Assembly (NCBI RefSeq): GCF_013249045.1
Contig: NZ_JABRWP010000005.1
Coordinates: forward strand, 248,001-312,000
Direction: 5' to 3'
DNA from: Winogradskyella eckloniae
GTDB taxonomy: Bacteria; Bacteroidota; Bacteroidia; Flavobacteriales; Flavobacteriaceae
Length of the DNA: 64,000 nt
Part shown: positions 35,204 through 44,664 of the stretch, piece by piece
How the letters are laid out: each line of letters starts with the position of its first letter
How positions within the stretch are numbered: position 1 is the first letter of the stretch
Made by a program: the position numbers and the translations under genes
Notes under the pieces: generated by a model
Seen by the model: only the letters and a program-made list of their open reading frames with translations
Database searches by the model: none
Told to the model about the DNA's origin: nothing

Positions 35204-37047
35204 TACTTATACACGTGTTTAACAGCCCATTTTTGCCAAGCATAAATATGCCAAATTCCCCAAGCCGAAAACAATCCCTTTTCATAATAATCTTTAACGG
35301 CTCCTTTGATTCGATTTTCATCTAAAAATTCTGCGCCATAAAAAGGTATCTCAAACACATGATATAGGACATCTTCCTTTAATTGGTTTTTTAACCAATC
35401 ATCTAAAGGTACCATAAAACCCATTTTGGTTTTATTTATCAATGTTTTTGGCACATACTGACCTAAACAATCTTTGAGTGTTTTTTTAAGAATTTTATGT
35501 TTTGGTAAACTTGATGCTGTTTTCCACGAAAAGTCAATACTCTCTTTGTCTAAAAAAGGAACACGCACTTCTAAGCTATTTGCCATACTAGAGCGATCCA
35601 CTTTTATGAGTACACGTTGTAAATGAGCATAAAACTCGTTGTGTTTTAAACTATGAAGTAACGTTTGTTTATTCGTAACCTCTTTAAAATTGTACAACGC
35701 TTTAATTTCTGTAGAATAATCAACACCAGGAAACATTTCATCTAAAATATTAGGAAATATATGTAAATGCTTTGCCATTTGCCAATCACCTATAGTTTGG
35801 TAATAAAAAGGTGCAGACACTTTACTTATTTTGGTTTTATTCAATAAACGCACCAATGGTTTCCTAAGTCCGAATGGTAGTTTATACAAATAGTAATGGG
35901 CCATAAATTGTCTAAATCTTGGATAACCCATAAATAATTCGTCTCCTCCATCACCAGACAACATTACTTTATAATTTTTGGCGGCATGCTGCGTGAGGAG
36001 AAAAGTGGGTAAGGACGAATAATCTCCAAAAGGCTCTGAACATTTCTCAAAATAGGCATCAATACTTTCTAATATTTCCGATGCTTTTATCTCAAAAATA
36101 TCTTGCTTTAGGTCTAGTGCTTCTGCATAAGATGTCGCTATTTCGCTTTCGTTTAAAGTTTCATCATCTACCTTTAACGTTATTGCTTCAACATCATTTT
36201 TATTGGATTTAGCATGTGCTGAAATTAATGGGCTATCTACACCTCCACTTAAAAATGTGGCAATTGGCACATCACTTATTAATTGACGTTTTACAACGTT
36301 TCCTAATAATTCATTATATGATGTTGCAGTTTGATTATCTTCAATCTTCTGATTACCAGCAACATTATCAAAACTTATAAGCTGCTGTTTTTTGATGGTT
36401 TTATCTTTTTTAATTACAATCCATTCTCCAGGATTTACCTGAAATATGGATTGATAAACCGTATTTGGTGCTTGCATATAACCAAACCCAAAATACTCCT
36501 TCATAATGGAAGGCCTTAGTTGTAAATTAGACTTTAACCAAGGGTGTTTATAAACTTGATCAAACTGAGAAGCTACAGCAACACCTTTATCAGTTACACC
36601 ATAAAACAAAGGTTTTATTCCTGAAAAATCTCGAGTGAGATTAAATGTATTTTTTTCAGTATCTACAATGGCAATAGCAAACATACCGTTTAATAGGGTT
36701 ATGGTTTTTTTAATACCAATTACATCTAATAAATGTATAATCACTTCTGTATCCGAAGAAGACTGTAAATTTTTTAGTTGATACGTTTCCGCTAACGATT
36801 TATAATTATAAATTTCTCCATTAAAAACAACATGATAACGACCAGATGGACTTTGTTTGGGTTGATTGCCATTTGGAGAAAGATCTAAAATAGATAAGCG
36901 ATTAAACCCTAATTGAAAATTTTGACCACGCTTAATCTCAGTGGCATCTGGTCCACGATGTTTAGATAAAGCTAAAATATCTGAGAATGCAGAAGTTGAT
37001 AATAAATCACTTTCTTGAAAACTAAATTCACCTATAAATCCACACAT
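35203..37047 (-). CDS. asnB: Glutamine-hydrolysing asparagine synthase (WbpS-like context)
   Basis: A 614-residue, full-length class B amidotransferase. Catalytic Cys2 (MCGFIGEF), HRGPD, GFNRLSILDLS and FNGEIYNY form the glutaminase; SGGVDS (267-272) and MLSGDGGDELFMGYPRF form the synthetase. Enzymes of this type in O-antigen loci (WbpS of Pseudomonas) convert uronic acids to amides. Here TviB and TviC/WbpP homologues upstream would supply UDP-GalNAcA, so formation of a GalNAcA amide is a reasonable inference. True asparagine synthesis cannot be excluded. It is 2 bp from the upstream GT4 gene. Confidence 0.9.
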   Translation of the reverse strand: MCGFIGEFSFQESDLLSTSAFSDILALSKHRGPDATEIKRGQNFQLGFNRLSILDLSPNGNQPKQSPSGRYHVVFNGEIYNYKSLAETYQLKNLQSSSDTEVIIHLLDVIGIKKTITLLNGMFAIAIVDTEKNTFNLTRDFSGIKPLFYGVTDKGVAVASQFDQVYKHPWLKSNLQLRPSIMKEYFGFGYMQAPNTVYQSIFQVNPGEWIVIKKDKTIKKQQLISFDNVAGNQKIEDNQTATSYNELLGNVVKRQLISDVPIATFLSGGVDSPLISAHAKSNKNDVEAITLKVDDETLNESEIATSYAEALDLKQDIFEIKASEILESIDAYFEKCSEPFGDYSSLPTFLLTQHAAKNYKVMLSGDGGDELFMGYPRFRQFMAHYYLYKLPFGLRKPLVRLLNKTKISKVSAPFYYQTIGDWQMAKHLHIFPNILDEMFPGVDYSTEIKALYNFKEVTNKQTLLHSLKHNEFYAHLQRVLIKVDRSSMANSLEVRVPFLDKESIDFSWKTASSLPKHKILKKTLKDCLGQYVPKTLINKTKMGFMVPLDDWLKNQLKEDVLYHVFEIPFYGAEFLDENRIKGAVKDYYEKGLFSAWGIWHIYAWQKWAVKHVYK

Positions 37048-37049
37048 TG

Positions 37050-38168
37050 TTATTTGCTCATTAAGGATTGATATAAATGACTTAATTTTTCGACCTCATT
37101 TTGTATGGAGAACGTAACCTGACTGTGTTTTACCGCAGCAGAAGAAAACGATCTATAAAGATCTGAATCATTCCATAAAGTCTCTATATAATCTGCTGCT
37201 TTTTCAATGGCATAGGGTTTAACACAGTAACCCGTTTTATTATGAATAACAACTTCTGGAAGTCCATCACTATCTGAAACTATGGCAGGCAAACCATAGG
37301 TCTGTGCTTCAATGATTGACATGCCTAAAGATTCTGAATGGCTGAGCTGTACATAAAAATCTGCCTCATTTAATTTTTGTTTTAAAGCTTTATTTTCAAT
37401 ACTTCCGTAATACTGTACGGCTTCTGATAATTGATATTTATCTATTAAATAAGGTACTTGGTAAGCATCTGGACCATTACCGTAAATACTGTAATTTACC
37501 CTAAGCCCTTTGTCTTTTAGTAACTTCACAACGCGTAAATTACCTTCTATATTTTTCTCCCAACACATTCTAAACGCTGAAATGAGTTGAATGCTTTCTG
37601 TATTTGGTAGTCGTTCTGAGGTCTTAAAAGCATTGCCATAAGAAATAGGAATAACATGAATCTTATCTAGAGGTATTCCCCATTTTTGCATATAGTTCTT
37701 TTGATGCTCAGACATGGTAATAAAAGCATCTACATACTGACCATATGTTTCATAAAAATTTACCCAGTTTTTATCAATCCATGGCTTCATGTAGGTATCT
37801 GCGCCTCTAAGGGTAATAACTATTTTGGGTCTTTGAGCTTTTGGTATGGCGAGTAATCGTTTAACTTTTTTGTGCAAATACGAGTGCTGTAAGTGCACTA
37901 TATCAACTTTGTTTTTAAGATATTTATTCTCGATATAATTTAGTTTAACCGCACCTTTATTAGACAAAGACAACGCTTTTTCTTTAATCTTTCTCTTATA
38001 ATATCCAGGAATAACATTTACATCATCTGCCTTTGCATGCTCCTTAAAAACATCTATTTGCATATCAAAATCGTCTTTCTTTTTTAAAGATTCCATCACA
38101 GGCGGAATGTACGGCTGATATATATCGCCATAGGCTTCAAAAAGTTGAATGATTTTAATTTTTTTCAT
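37050..38168 (-). CDS. Glycosyltransferase family 4
   Basis: A 372-residue GT-B enzyme: IIQLFEAYGDIYQPYIPPVM at the start, VDIVHLQHSYLHKK, then donor motifs LISAFRMCWEKNIEGNL, YSIYGNGPDAY, YYGSIENKAL and SESLGMSIIEAQTYGLPAIVS. It is related to the GT4 pair at 24733-27094 but more distant. Fourteen bases separate it from the upstream methyltransferase gene. Specificity unknown. Confidence 0.9.
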   Translation of the reverse strand: MKKIKIIQLFEAYGDIYQPYIPPVMESLKKKDDFDMQIDVFKEHAKADDVNVIPGYYKRKIKEKALSLSNKGAVKLNYIENKYLKNKVDIVHLQHSYLHKKVKRLLAIPKAQRPKIVITLRGADTYMKPWIDKNWVNFYETYGQYVDAFITMSEHQKNYMQKWGIPLDKIHVIPISYGNAFKTSERLPNTESIQLISAFRMCWEKNIEGNLRVVKLLKDKGLRVNYSIYGNGPDAYQVPYLIDKYQLSEAVQYYGSIENKALKQKLNEADFYVQLSHSESLGMSIIEAQTYGLPAIVSDSDGLPEVVIHNKTGYCVKPYAIEKAADYIETLWNDSDLYRSFSSAAVKHSQVTFSIQNEVEKLSHLYQSLMSK

Positions 38169-38182
38169 GCTTTATTTTACAG

Positions 38183-38917
38183 TTATGAAAGCCAGTTATA
38201 TAATTTTAATTTAAATGGGATTACGATATCTTTTACTTCCCATAAGCACATGGTCTTATCTGCATATTTCTGTCCTTTCATTGTATATTTTTCATCAATA
38301 ACGTAGATTGGTTTTTTAAAATAAAACGGAAACAATTCAAAGTTTAATTTTCGCCATTGCCCTGTAATGATATCTCTATTACTATCACAATTATAAAATG
38401 ATGTGGTTAACAGATACTTACTTTCACTTTTTTTAATATTAACCAATGCCTTATAAATTTCTTTAAATGATAAATGCACTAGACAATCTCTACAAAAAAT
38501 AACGTCAACTTTTGGTAAAGAATCTTTTGTTAAATCTAATACTGAAAAATTAATTGATGCATTGCCATGATTAAAATTATTCTCAGCAATTAAATTCTCT
38601 ACAATATCGCCTCCTATATATTTAATGTTTTGCAAATTAGTGTGTTGCATCCAATTAAAATCGCCACAAGGTATATCTAGCATCGATTTAATATTCTGCT
38701 TTGCTAAAAAAAGCTGTAATTCACTAATTAACGGTTGGGTTACTGCTAATTCTGAACCATCTCCAGAAACACTTTCTTCACTTCTCCAATAGTTACTCTC
38801 ATTAATTAAGGTAAACGTTTCCTTAATAGGCTTGTTCTTAAAGGCATTTTTCTGTCTTTTTAATTTAATAAATTCAACAAACCGATTTGGTAGTATTTCT
38901 TTTAAAGCTTTTTTCAT
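38183..38917 (-). CDS. Class I SAM-dependent methyltransferase
   Basis: A 244-residue methyltransferase: motif I MLDIPCGDFNWMQ (about 99-111), acidic residue in YIGGDIVENLI, and post-motif VDVIFCRDCLVHLSFKEI. The PCGDFNWM form is a recognisable subgroup found in capsule and glycosylation loci. The N-terminal 90 residues are basic then mixed (SNYWRSEESVSGDGS). It lies between a GT2 gene and a GT4 gene. Substrate is probably a sugar; not provable here. Confidence 0.85.
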   Translation of the reverse strand: MKKALKEILPNRFVEFIKLKRQKNAFKNKPIKETFTLINESNYWRSEESVSGDGSELAVTQPLISELQLFLAKQNIKSMLDIPCGDFNWMQHTNLQNIKYIGGDIVENLIAENNFNHGNASINFSVLDLTKDSLPKVDVIFCRDCLVHLSFKEIYKALVNIKKSESKYLLTTSFYNCDSNRDIITGQWRKLNFELFPFYFKKPIYVIDEKYTMKGQKYADKTMCLWEVKDIVIPFKLKLYNWLS

Positions 38918-38951
38918 TAAAGTTTAATTATAATCTTTTTTTGAATCTAAT

Positions 38952-40001
38952 TTACTTCTTAAAATAAACTAATGATTTTGTTAACAGTTTAATTTCATTG
39001 TAAAAAGATAATTTAAAATTAAAACGTCTCTTAACTTTTAAATAATTTAAAAAAATAATTGGTTTAAAATTTTCTCTATAAGAGAAGTAGTCATTAATAA
39101 TAATATGTTCTAGATAGTTTAAATACTTATTAAAACCAACAGAATTAAAAAATCTTATACTGTTTGCTTTGATTAATTTCTGCTTTGTTTTCGTTACAAA
39201 GGTATTAATCTCATTAAACTCCAAAATCTCTTTTTCTAACTTAATAGAAAGAAGTATTTTCTCTAACAAATGTTGTTCTTTTTCGTCTAAATTAGGTTTT
39301 AAATAATTTAACAGCAAAAATTTTGTTTTAACACCTCCTATTTGCTGCGATACTTTCCTTTTTTTTGAAATTTGATCTTCATGTATTCTGTATTCTAATA
39401 AGACCTCTGTTAAATTATGTAATTCACCATACTGCAATAACCTTACCCATAAATTATAGTCTTGAGCAGTCTCTAATGTAGTGTTATACGCTATTTTATT
39501 ATCATGAAATACGCTTCTTCGCATCATTACTGTTGGATGACCAAAACAGCTACCATATAATAATTCTACCTTTATATCATCATGCGAACTTGGCAAATTT
39601 TTAATAATATCTGTATCTAAAATTTTATAATTAGTGCCACAGACTATAACATTTGGGTTAGCATCCAAATACGTTATTTGCTTTTCAAAACGTTTTGGCA
39701 AACTAATATCATCACCATCCATTCTAGCGATATATTTGCCTTGAGCTATTGTTAAACCGTAATTTAAATTATGAGTAATCCCATAGTTATTTTGTTGTTT
39801 AATTACCTTAATTCTGGCGTCTGAATACGTATTGATAATCTTTAGCGTATCATCTGTAGAGGCATCATCTATAATAATAAATTCAAAATCTTTAAAGGTT
39901 TGCATTAAAACGCTATCAATTGCAGCACTAACATATTTAGCACAATTGTATACAGGTAACAATACCGTTAATTTTGGACTTTGTTTTATATCTGAATCCA
40001 T
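38952..40001 (-). CDS. Glycosyltransferase family 2
   Basis: A 349-residue GT-A enzyme with LTVLLPVYNCAKYVSAAIDSVL, FEFIIIDDASTDDT, GITHNLNYGLTIAQGKYIARMDGDDIS (D-x-D) and the RRSVFHDN and ETAQDYNLWVRL elements of the GT2 catalytic base region. A basic helical C-terminus follows. It overlaps the fucosyltransferase gene by 16 bp. Specificity unknown. Confidence 0.92.
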   Translation of the reverse strand: MDSDIKQSPKLTVLLPVYNCAKYVSAAIDSVLMQTFKDFEFIIIDDASTDDTLKIINTYSDARIKVIKQQNNYGITHNLNYGLTIAQGKYIARMDGDDISLPKRFEKQITYLDANPNVIVCGTNYKILDTDIIKNLPSSHDDIKVELLYGSCFGHPTVMMRRSVFHDNKIAYNTTLETAQDYNLWVRLLQYGELHNLTEVLLEYRIHEDQISKKRKVSQQIGGVKTKFLLLNYLKPNLDEKEQHLLEKILLSIKLEKEILEFNEINTFVTKTKQKLIKANSIRFFNSVGFNKYLNYLEHIIINDYFSYRENFKPIIFLNYLKVKRRFNFKLSFYNEIKLLTKSLVYFKK

Positions 40002-40867
40002 TCTTTTGGTATTAAATCAGTAGTGTTTCTACTTTGGTCTGCAAACCATTGTTTTGGGGCAACAACCTTTTTTTCTGAATTTGAATTTAACCAAGCTGCC
40101 CACCAACTAAAGGAACTATTTGCTATAATATTATGATTACACTTACTCATTAGCAGCATATCTTTCCAACTATGACTACCTGTATTATGATTAACAAAAA
40201 TTTTAGGGTTTGATAAATGAGAAAAAGTCTTTTTTACCCAATCGCTATCGTCAGAAAAGAAAACTAATGTGGAATTAGCGTTATCTTTTGTTAATACATT
40301 GATAGATGCCATGTAGTATTCTATATCACAAAGTCCATGTGTGTTATTAATATTTAAATCCGTCACATAATCTCCACGTCTTACATGAATAGAAATAGTA
40401 TTAGCCTCCTCTATACTTGATAGTAAACTAGTGTTTTTCGCATCTAAATCATCTGTAGAAAAGTGAAATAATTTTTTTACAAATTCTTCATAACCTAGGA
40501 AATATTTATAACTCTGAAAATACCCATTTACATAAACAGGTGCTTTTAATTTATAATCCTCATCCTGATACAACCTTGAACCTTCATTGTGTTTCTTCGG
40601 ATAGTTAAAACCTAGTTTTCTTTTTATTTTATTATAAAAAGACAATTCGGTAAATGAATTTATCTCATTTAAAGTCGCAATTTGATATCTGTTTTTGAAT
40701 ACTGTCAGTTCAAATTCTCGCTGAGTTACACCAACCATATCCTTACTTAAGCTAAAAAATTGAGTATCTATTTTTAAGGGTAAATTACACTTTTTGGCAA
40801 GTATACTTGCATATGCATACTGAAACATTTGATTCCCTAAACCTCCTTTTAATCTAATTAAAATCAT
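39986..40867 (-). CDS. Alpha-1,2-fucosyltransferase (GT11)
   Basis: A 293-residue GT11 enzyme that would add fucose (or a related 6-deoxysugar) in alpha-1,2 linkage from GDP-fucose. Family motifs are complete: MILIRLKGGLGNQMFQYAYA at the start, ISIHVRRGDYVTD in the donor site, and NIIANSSFSWWAAWLN near the end. I use the ATG at 40867, which overlaps the upstream stop as ATGA; the longer frame adds 11 residues foreign to the family. No GDP-fucose synthesis genes are in the window, so they must lie elsewhere. Confidence 0.93.
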   Translation of the reverse strand: MILIRLKGGLGNQMFQYAYASILAKKCNLPLKIDTQFFSLSKDMVGVTQREFELTVFKNRYQIATLNEINSFTELSFYNKIKRKLGFNYPKKHNEGSRLYQDEDYKLKAPVYVNGYFQSYKYFLGYEEFVKKLFHFSTDDLDAKNTSLLSSIEEANTISIHVRRGDYVTDLNINNTHGLCDIEYYMASINVLTKDNANSTLVFFSDDSDWVKKTFSHLSNPKIFVNHNTGSHSWKDMLLMSKCNHNIIANSSFSWWAAWLNSNSEKKVVAPKQWFADQSRNTTDLIPKEWIQI

Positions 40868-41634
40868 ATTTTTCTTGCCAACACATGAAATCCAAAACAC
40901 AATAATTCTGCGGAATTTTCATCTTTTTCAGACAGCTCTTGCAACGTTTTTTTTAAATTGTTGATGGTTTTTAATTGGCTAGAGTTAAGCGTCACGTTAC
41001 TAAACCTCTTTGAGACATAAGATAATCTATTTACCTCTTGAGCAAGAAACTCAAAATAATTTCCATTTGCTTCCATCTCTACGATTTCAAAACCATGTGC
41101 TTTCAATTCTGTTTCATAAAAAAAACGATTAAATCCAGAATAGAAATGATAAGGAGCAAAATGAGTTAGACTACAAAATGGCGCTGTAAGTATAAGAAAA
41201 CCATCTTTTTTTAAAAGTCTTGAAAATTCTTTAACGGCTTCTCTTGGGTTAATAATATGCTCAAAAACCTCTGTACACATTATAGCGTCAAACGAATTAT
41301 TCTCTCTAGGAATTGATGCAATGTCTGAAATAATATCTAATTTCCCGTAATCCCACTTTTCTCTATGTAGTCCATCTTCTAATGTTTCAGGTTTATATTC
41401 TGCAAAATCTTGACACACATAGTCTAAATGAGAGCAAAATCCTCGGTATTGTTGTTCTCCTGCACCTGCATCTAATATTTTTCCACCTTCAGGAATTTTT
41501 TTTAGAACACCCTCAAGCCATTCTTTTCTATTTCTTACATTGTGCTTACCTACAGTCAATTTTGAATGCGACTTGTTCTGGAAAATACTTCGTATTTTAT
41601 TTTTTATATTCATTTCAGAATTTAATAATTTCAC
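40864..41634 (-). CDS. Class I SAM-dependent methyltransferase
   Basis: A 256-residue methyltransferase: motif I KILDAGAGEQQYRGF, acidic position in YVCQDFAEYKP, post-motif NSFDAIMCTEVFEHIINPREA, and FLILTAPFCSLTHFAPYHF. This form is common in lipopolysaccharide loci. It overlaps both neighbours by ATGA junctions, so it is translationally coupled to the FkbM gene and the fucosyltransferase gene. A second ATG (MNIKNK) seven codons in is also possible. Likely glycan modification. Confidence 0.87.
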   Translation of the reverse strand: MKLLNSEMNIKNKIRSIFQNKSHSKLTVGKHNVRNRKEWLEGVLKKIPEGGKILDAGAGEQQYRGFCSHLDYVCQDFAEYKPETLEDGLHREKWDYGKLDIISDIASIPRENNSFDAIMCTEVFEHIINPREAVKEFSRLLKKDGFLILTAPFCSLTHFAPYHFYSGFNRFFYETELKAHGFEIVEMEANGNYFEFLAQEVNRLSYVSKRFSNVTLNSSQLKTINNLKKTLQELSEKDENSAELLCFGFHVLARKI

Positions 41635-42347
41635 TTATTTCTCCATAATTCTTCTCTAACAAAAATGGTATTGATATATGTATCTGCATAAACCATATAG
41701 CCTTTACTAACAATATATTCGATCAATGCCGAGTTTTTTATGCCATTTCCATTTGTAGAAAAAGAGATACTTTCAACACAAATAACTATAGGAAAGTTGC
41801 TTTCATAGTCAATAGATTTAATTATTAAATCATCTATACCTTCCGCATCTAAATTTAAAAATTGAGGAAATTTTCCGTTGACGTATTCTACTAAGACACT
41901 ATTAACAGTTTTAACCTGAATTTTTTTTACTTCTTTTATTGAATAATTTCCTTCCGTTTGATAGCTTTCTGCTTCTTTTTTAGAAAATGTATTCAACGTT
42001 GGTGACGATATTACGTAAAAATCTAATTCTGCATTGGTATCGCCAATTCCTAAGTTAACATTAATATCCTCTTTTCTATATTCTAAAAAAGATTTAAATA
42101 AATCTGGATCTGGTTCAATATTTACACCTCTACTCCCTGTTTTATATAGCAAAGCTGTATTACTTAATTTAAAGGGATGATGCGCGCCAATATCTATATA
42201 CGTTGGTGCTTTTATTCCCAATCTATCAAATATAAATTTCACTATAACATCCTCTCCTGTCTGTGAATAAGACTCTTGCTTAAAATCAGTAAAAGTTGAA
42301 TCAGTAAACACTTTTTTCAACTTTCTTTTTATTTTCAATAACAACAT
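41631..42347 (-). CDS. FkbM-family methyltransferase next to wzt
   Basis: A 238-residue FkbM-type methyltransferase: SQTGEDVIVKFIFDRLG, motif I YIDIGAHHPFKLSNT (50-64), acidic GVNIEPDPDLF and FLNLDAEGIDDLIIKS. The GEDVI start is typical of the FkbM branch near surface polysaccharide transporters. It lies 21 bp after wzt, whose protein has a long C-terminal domain, so it is a candidate for terminal O-methylation of the exported glycan (inference from the O8/O9a systems of E. coli, where capped ends are recognised by Wzt). Confidence 0.85.
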   Translation of the reverse strand: MLLLKIKRKLKKVFTDSTFTDFKQESYSQTGEDVIVKFIFDRLGIKAPTYIDIGAHHPFKLSNTALLYKTGSRGVNIEPDPDLFKSFLEYRKEDINVNLGIGDTNAELDFYVISSPTLNTFSKKEAESYQTEGNYSIKEVKKIQVKTVNSVLVEYVNGKFPQFLNLDAEGIDDLIIKSIDYESNFPIVICVESISFSTNGNGIKNSALIEYIVSKGYMVYADTYINTIFVREELWRNK

Positions 42348-42368
42348 ATTTATTTTTAGATTCTATAC

Positions 42369-43631
42369 TTAAGTTTTATAAACATTCATTTTCATCTGAT
42401 TTGAAAACACACCATTGCCATTTGTTAAAACAGTTTTATCTTGCTTATACACAACTTCAGATATTGTAATATAAACATTCTCATCTAGATATTGTATGGA
42501 ATGAAATCCTTTAGAAATGCCGATTTTCAATTTATACTGACCATGATTAAACACCACAGAATCCTCTACAAATTCAGCAATATATTCACCAGGTGTTAAA
42601 TTATTTGATGGCGTCCATGATGTTCTAATAGGTGCGTTCAACATATCTGTCATACCCAAGCCAATAATCAAATTATTAATTTCTTGACAAACCGTAAAAT
42701 GAATTTTAACTTTCCATGGTTTACCAATAGGAATTTCATTCATTAAATTATCATTTAGATCTACAATAGTTAATTTTGTAGCATAGGCTTGAATGTTATT
42801 GTTTTTCGGAATATCAAAATTAAAAACGGCATCATTACCTATATTTTGCTTTAAATAGGTATTAATAACATGCTCCGTTTTCCCCTTCTCTACAAACCTT
42901 CCATTATGTAATAAAATTGTTTCATCACATAGACTCTGTATAACTCCCATATTGTGACTCACAAAAAGTACAGTACGACCGTCTCCTTTACTAATGTCTT
43001 GCATTTTGCCAATAGCCTTTTTCTGAAATTCTGCATCTCCAACAGCAAGCACCTCATCTATAACTAAAATATCTGGCTCCAAAAAAGCCGCAACAGCAAA
43101 GGCTAAACGTACACGCATCCCAGAACTATAGCGTTTTACAGGCGTATCTACATAGCGCTCACAGCCCGAAAATTCAATAATCTCGGCCTCTTTTGTTCTA
43201 ATTTCGGCTTTGGTCATTCCCAAAATAGCACCATTCAAATAAATATTTTCACGGCCAGTTAATTCTGGATGAAACCCTGTACCAACTTCTAAAAGTGATG
43301 CTATTCGGCCTTTTGTTTTTATTACTCCAGTCGTAGGAATCGTAACCTTTGATAAAATTTTAAGTAAAGTACTTTTACCTGCTCCATTTTTACCAATGAT
43401 GCCAAGAACTTCGCCTTTTCTTACTTCAAAGTTAATATCTTGTAAGGCCCAGACATAATCACTATCGGCTTTTGTACTTCGGTCATTTTCTGAACCCACC
43501 TTTAAATAAGGATCTTCTTTACCTCTAATTCCTGCCCACCATCGATTAATGTCATGACTTATTGTACCAGTACCAACCACACCAAGTCTATATTGTTTGC
43601 TTATATTTTCAGCTTTAAGAATGATACTCAT
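42369..43631 (-). CDS. wzt: Polysaccharide ABC exporter ATPase with C-terminal domain
   Basis: A 420-residue ATPase that drives export of a lipid-linked glycan with Wzm. Walker A is GKNGAGKST (80-88). The LLEVGTGFHPELTGRENIYLNG motif is specific to O-antigen and teichoic-acid exporters, followed by signature YSSGM (168-172) and Walker B ILVIDEVLAVGD. Residues about 260-420 form a beta-rich C-terminal domain (IPIGKPWKVKIHFTV, NLIIGLGMTDMLNAPIRTSW, YKLKIGISKG) matching the Wzt C-terminal carbohydrate-binding domain known to select the chain end. The gene lies 33 bp after wzm. Confidence 0.93.
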   Translation of the reverse strand: MSIILKAENISKQYRLGVVGTGTISHDINRWWAGIRGKEDPYLKVGSENDRSTKADSDYVWALQDINFEVRKGEVLGIIGKNGAGKSTLLKILSKVTIPTTGVIKTKGRIASLLEVGTGFHPELTGRENIYLNGAILGMTKAEIRTKEAEIIEFSGCERYVDTPVKRYSSGMRVRLAFAVAAFLEPDILVIDEVLAVGDAEFQKKAIGKMQDISKGDGRTVLFVSHNMGVIQSLCDETILLHNGRFVEKGKTEHVINTYLKQNIGNDAVFNFDIPKNNNIQAYATKLTIVDLNDNLMNEIPIGKPWKVKIHFTVCQEINNLIIGLGMTDMLNAPIRTSWTPSNNLTPGEYIAEFVEDSVVFNHGQYKLKIGISKGFHSIQYLDENVYITISEVVYKQDKTVLTNGNGVFSNQMKMNVYKT

Positions 43632-43664
43632 ATGGCTTTTTAATCAAATTTAAATAACAAGAAT

Positions 43665-44528
43665 TTATACTGTATCGATAAATGTTTTTTCGGTTCGGTT
43701 AAAGATAATGATTCCTAATAAAAACACGATTATAGTTACGATTACCGTGTAAATAATCCCAAACCAACTAAACGTGCCTGTACCAAGAAGCATATATCTT
43801 GCTGTTTCAATTATATACGCCAAAGGGTTATACTCCACTATCCATGAAACTTTAGGCATTTCCTCTTTTATAAGAGCCAATGGATACATTACGGCAGAAA
43901 CGTACATTAGTAATTGCACTCCAAAACTTACTAAAAATTTTAAATCACGATATTTCGTAACAAGACTAGAAATAATCATTCCTAATCCAAGACCCATCAT
44001 ACCCATTAAGACAACTAATACTGGAAAAAATATCACAGTACTATCAAGGTTTATCGCTGCTCCACTAAATTTATAAAACACATAAAATGTTATAAAAATG
44101 AATAACTGAATACCAAATTTTAGTAAATTAGAAATAATAATAGATAAGGGAACAATAACACGAGGGAAATATACTTTTCCGAAAATAGCCGAATTAGTTG
44201 TAAAAGTATCACTCGTAGACGTTAAACAGGTATTAAAATAATTCCAAATTGAAACACCTGCTAAATTAAATAGAAACGGTGGCACTGTACCTGTTTCTAT
44301 ATTGGCCACTTTATTAAATATTAAAGTAAATGTAAGTGCGGTGAATAAGGGTTGAATTAAATACCAAAGTGGTCCTAATATGGTTTGTTTATAAACGGTA
44401 ACGACATCTCTTTTTACAAAGAGCACCAACAGATCTCTGTAATTCCAAATTTCTTGAAAATTAAAGTCAATTAATTTTCGTTTAGATGAAATTGTATACA
44501 ACCAATCGTCATCTTCTAGCTTACTCAA
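43665..44528 (-). CDS. wzm: Polysaccharide ABC exporter permease
   Basis: A 287-residue inner-membrane permease with six predicted membrane segments (ABC-2 type). The N-terminus carries the family motif FQEIWNYRDLLVLFVKRDVVTVYKQTILGPLWYLIQPL, then FNLAGVSIWNYF and PLSIIISNLLKFGIQL. Partner of the ATPase encoded next. First gene after the terminator at 44665-44711, so it opens the second transcription unit of the locus. Confidence 0.93.
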   Translation of the reverse strand: MSKLEDDDWLYTISSKRKLIDFNFQEIWNYRDLLVLFVKRDVVTVYKQTILGPLWYLIQPLFTALTFTLIFNKVANIETGTVPPFLFNLAGVSIWNYFNTCLTSTSDTFTTNSAIFGKVYFPRVIVPLSIIISNLLKFGIQLFIFITFYVFYKFSGAAINLDSTVIFFPVLVVLMGMMGLGLGMIISSLVTKYRDLKFLVSFGVQLLMYVSAVMYPLALIKEEMPKVSWIVEYNPLAYIIETARYMLLGTGTFSWFGIIYTVIVTIIVFLLGIIIFNRTEKTFIDTV

Positions 44529-44628
44529 TTTGCATCATATTTTTAGTTAGGTAAAGATAATAATTCTAAAGAAATACGGAAAAATTATGACAACCGATGC
44601 TAGCTAAAACGTAGGATTAATTTTTTAC

Positions 44629-44657
44629 CAAAATTATCAGAGAGGATTAGCAATCCT
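44629..44657 (-). promoter_or_regulatory. Candidate promoter/operator region of wzm
   Basis: The minus strand holds TAATTTTG (44636-44629), fitting TAnnTTTG. A perfect palindrome AGGATT-AGC-AATCCT (44643-44657) lies just upstream and contains a TTG only 14 bp away, shorter than the usual spacer. Suggestive only. Confidence 0.3.
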
Positions 44658-44664
44658 ATACCAC

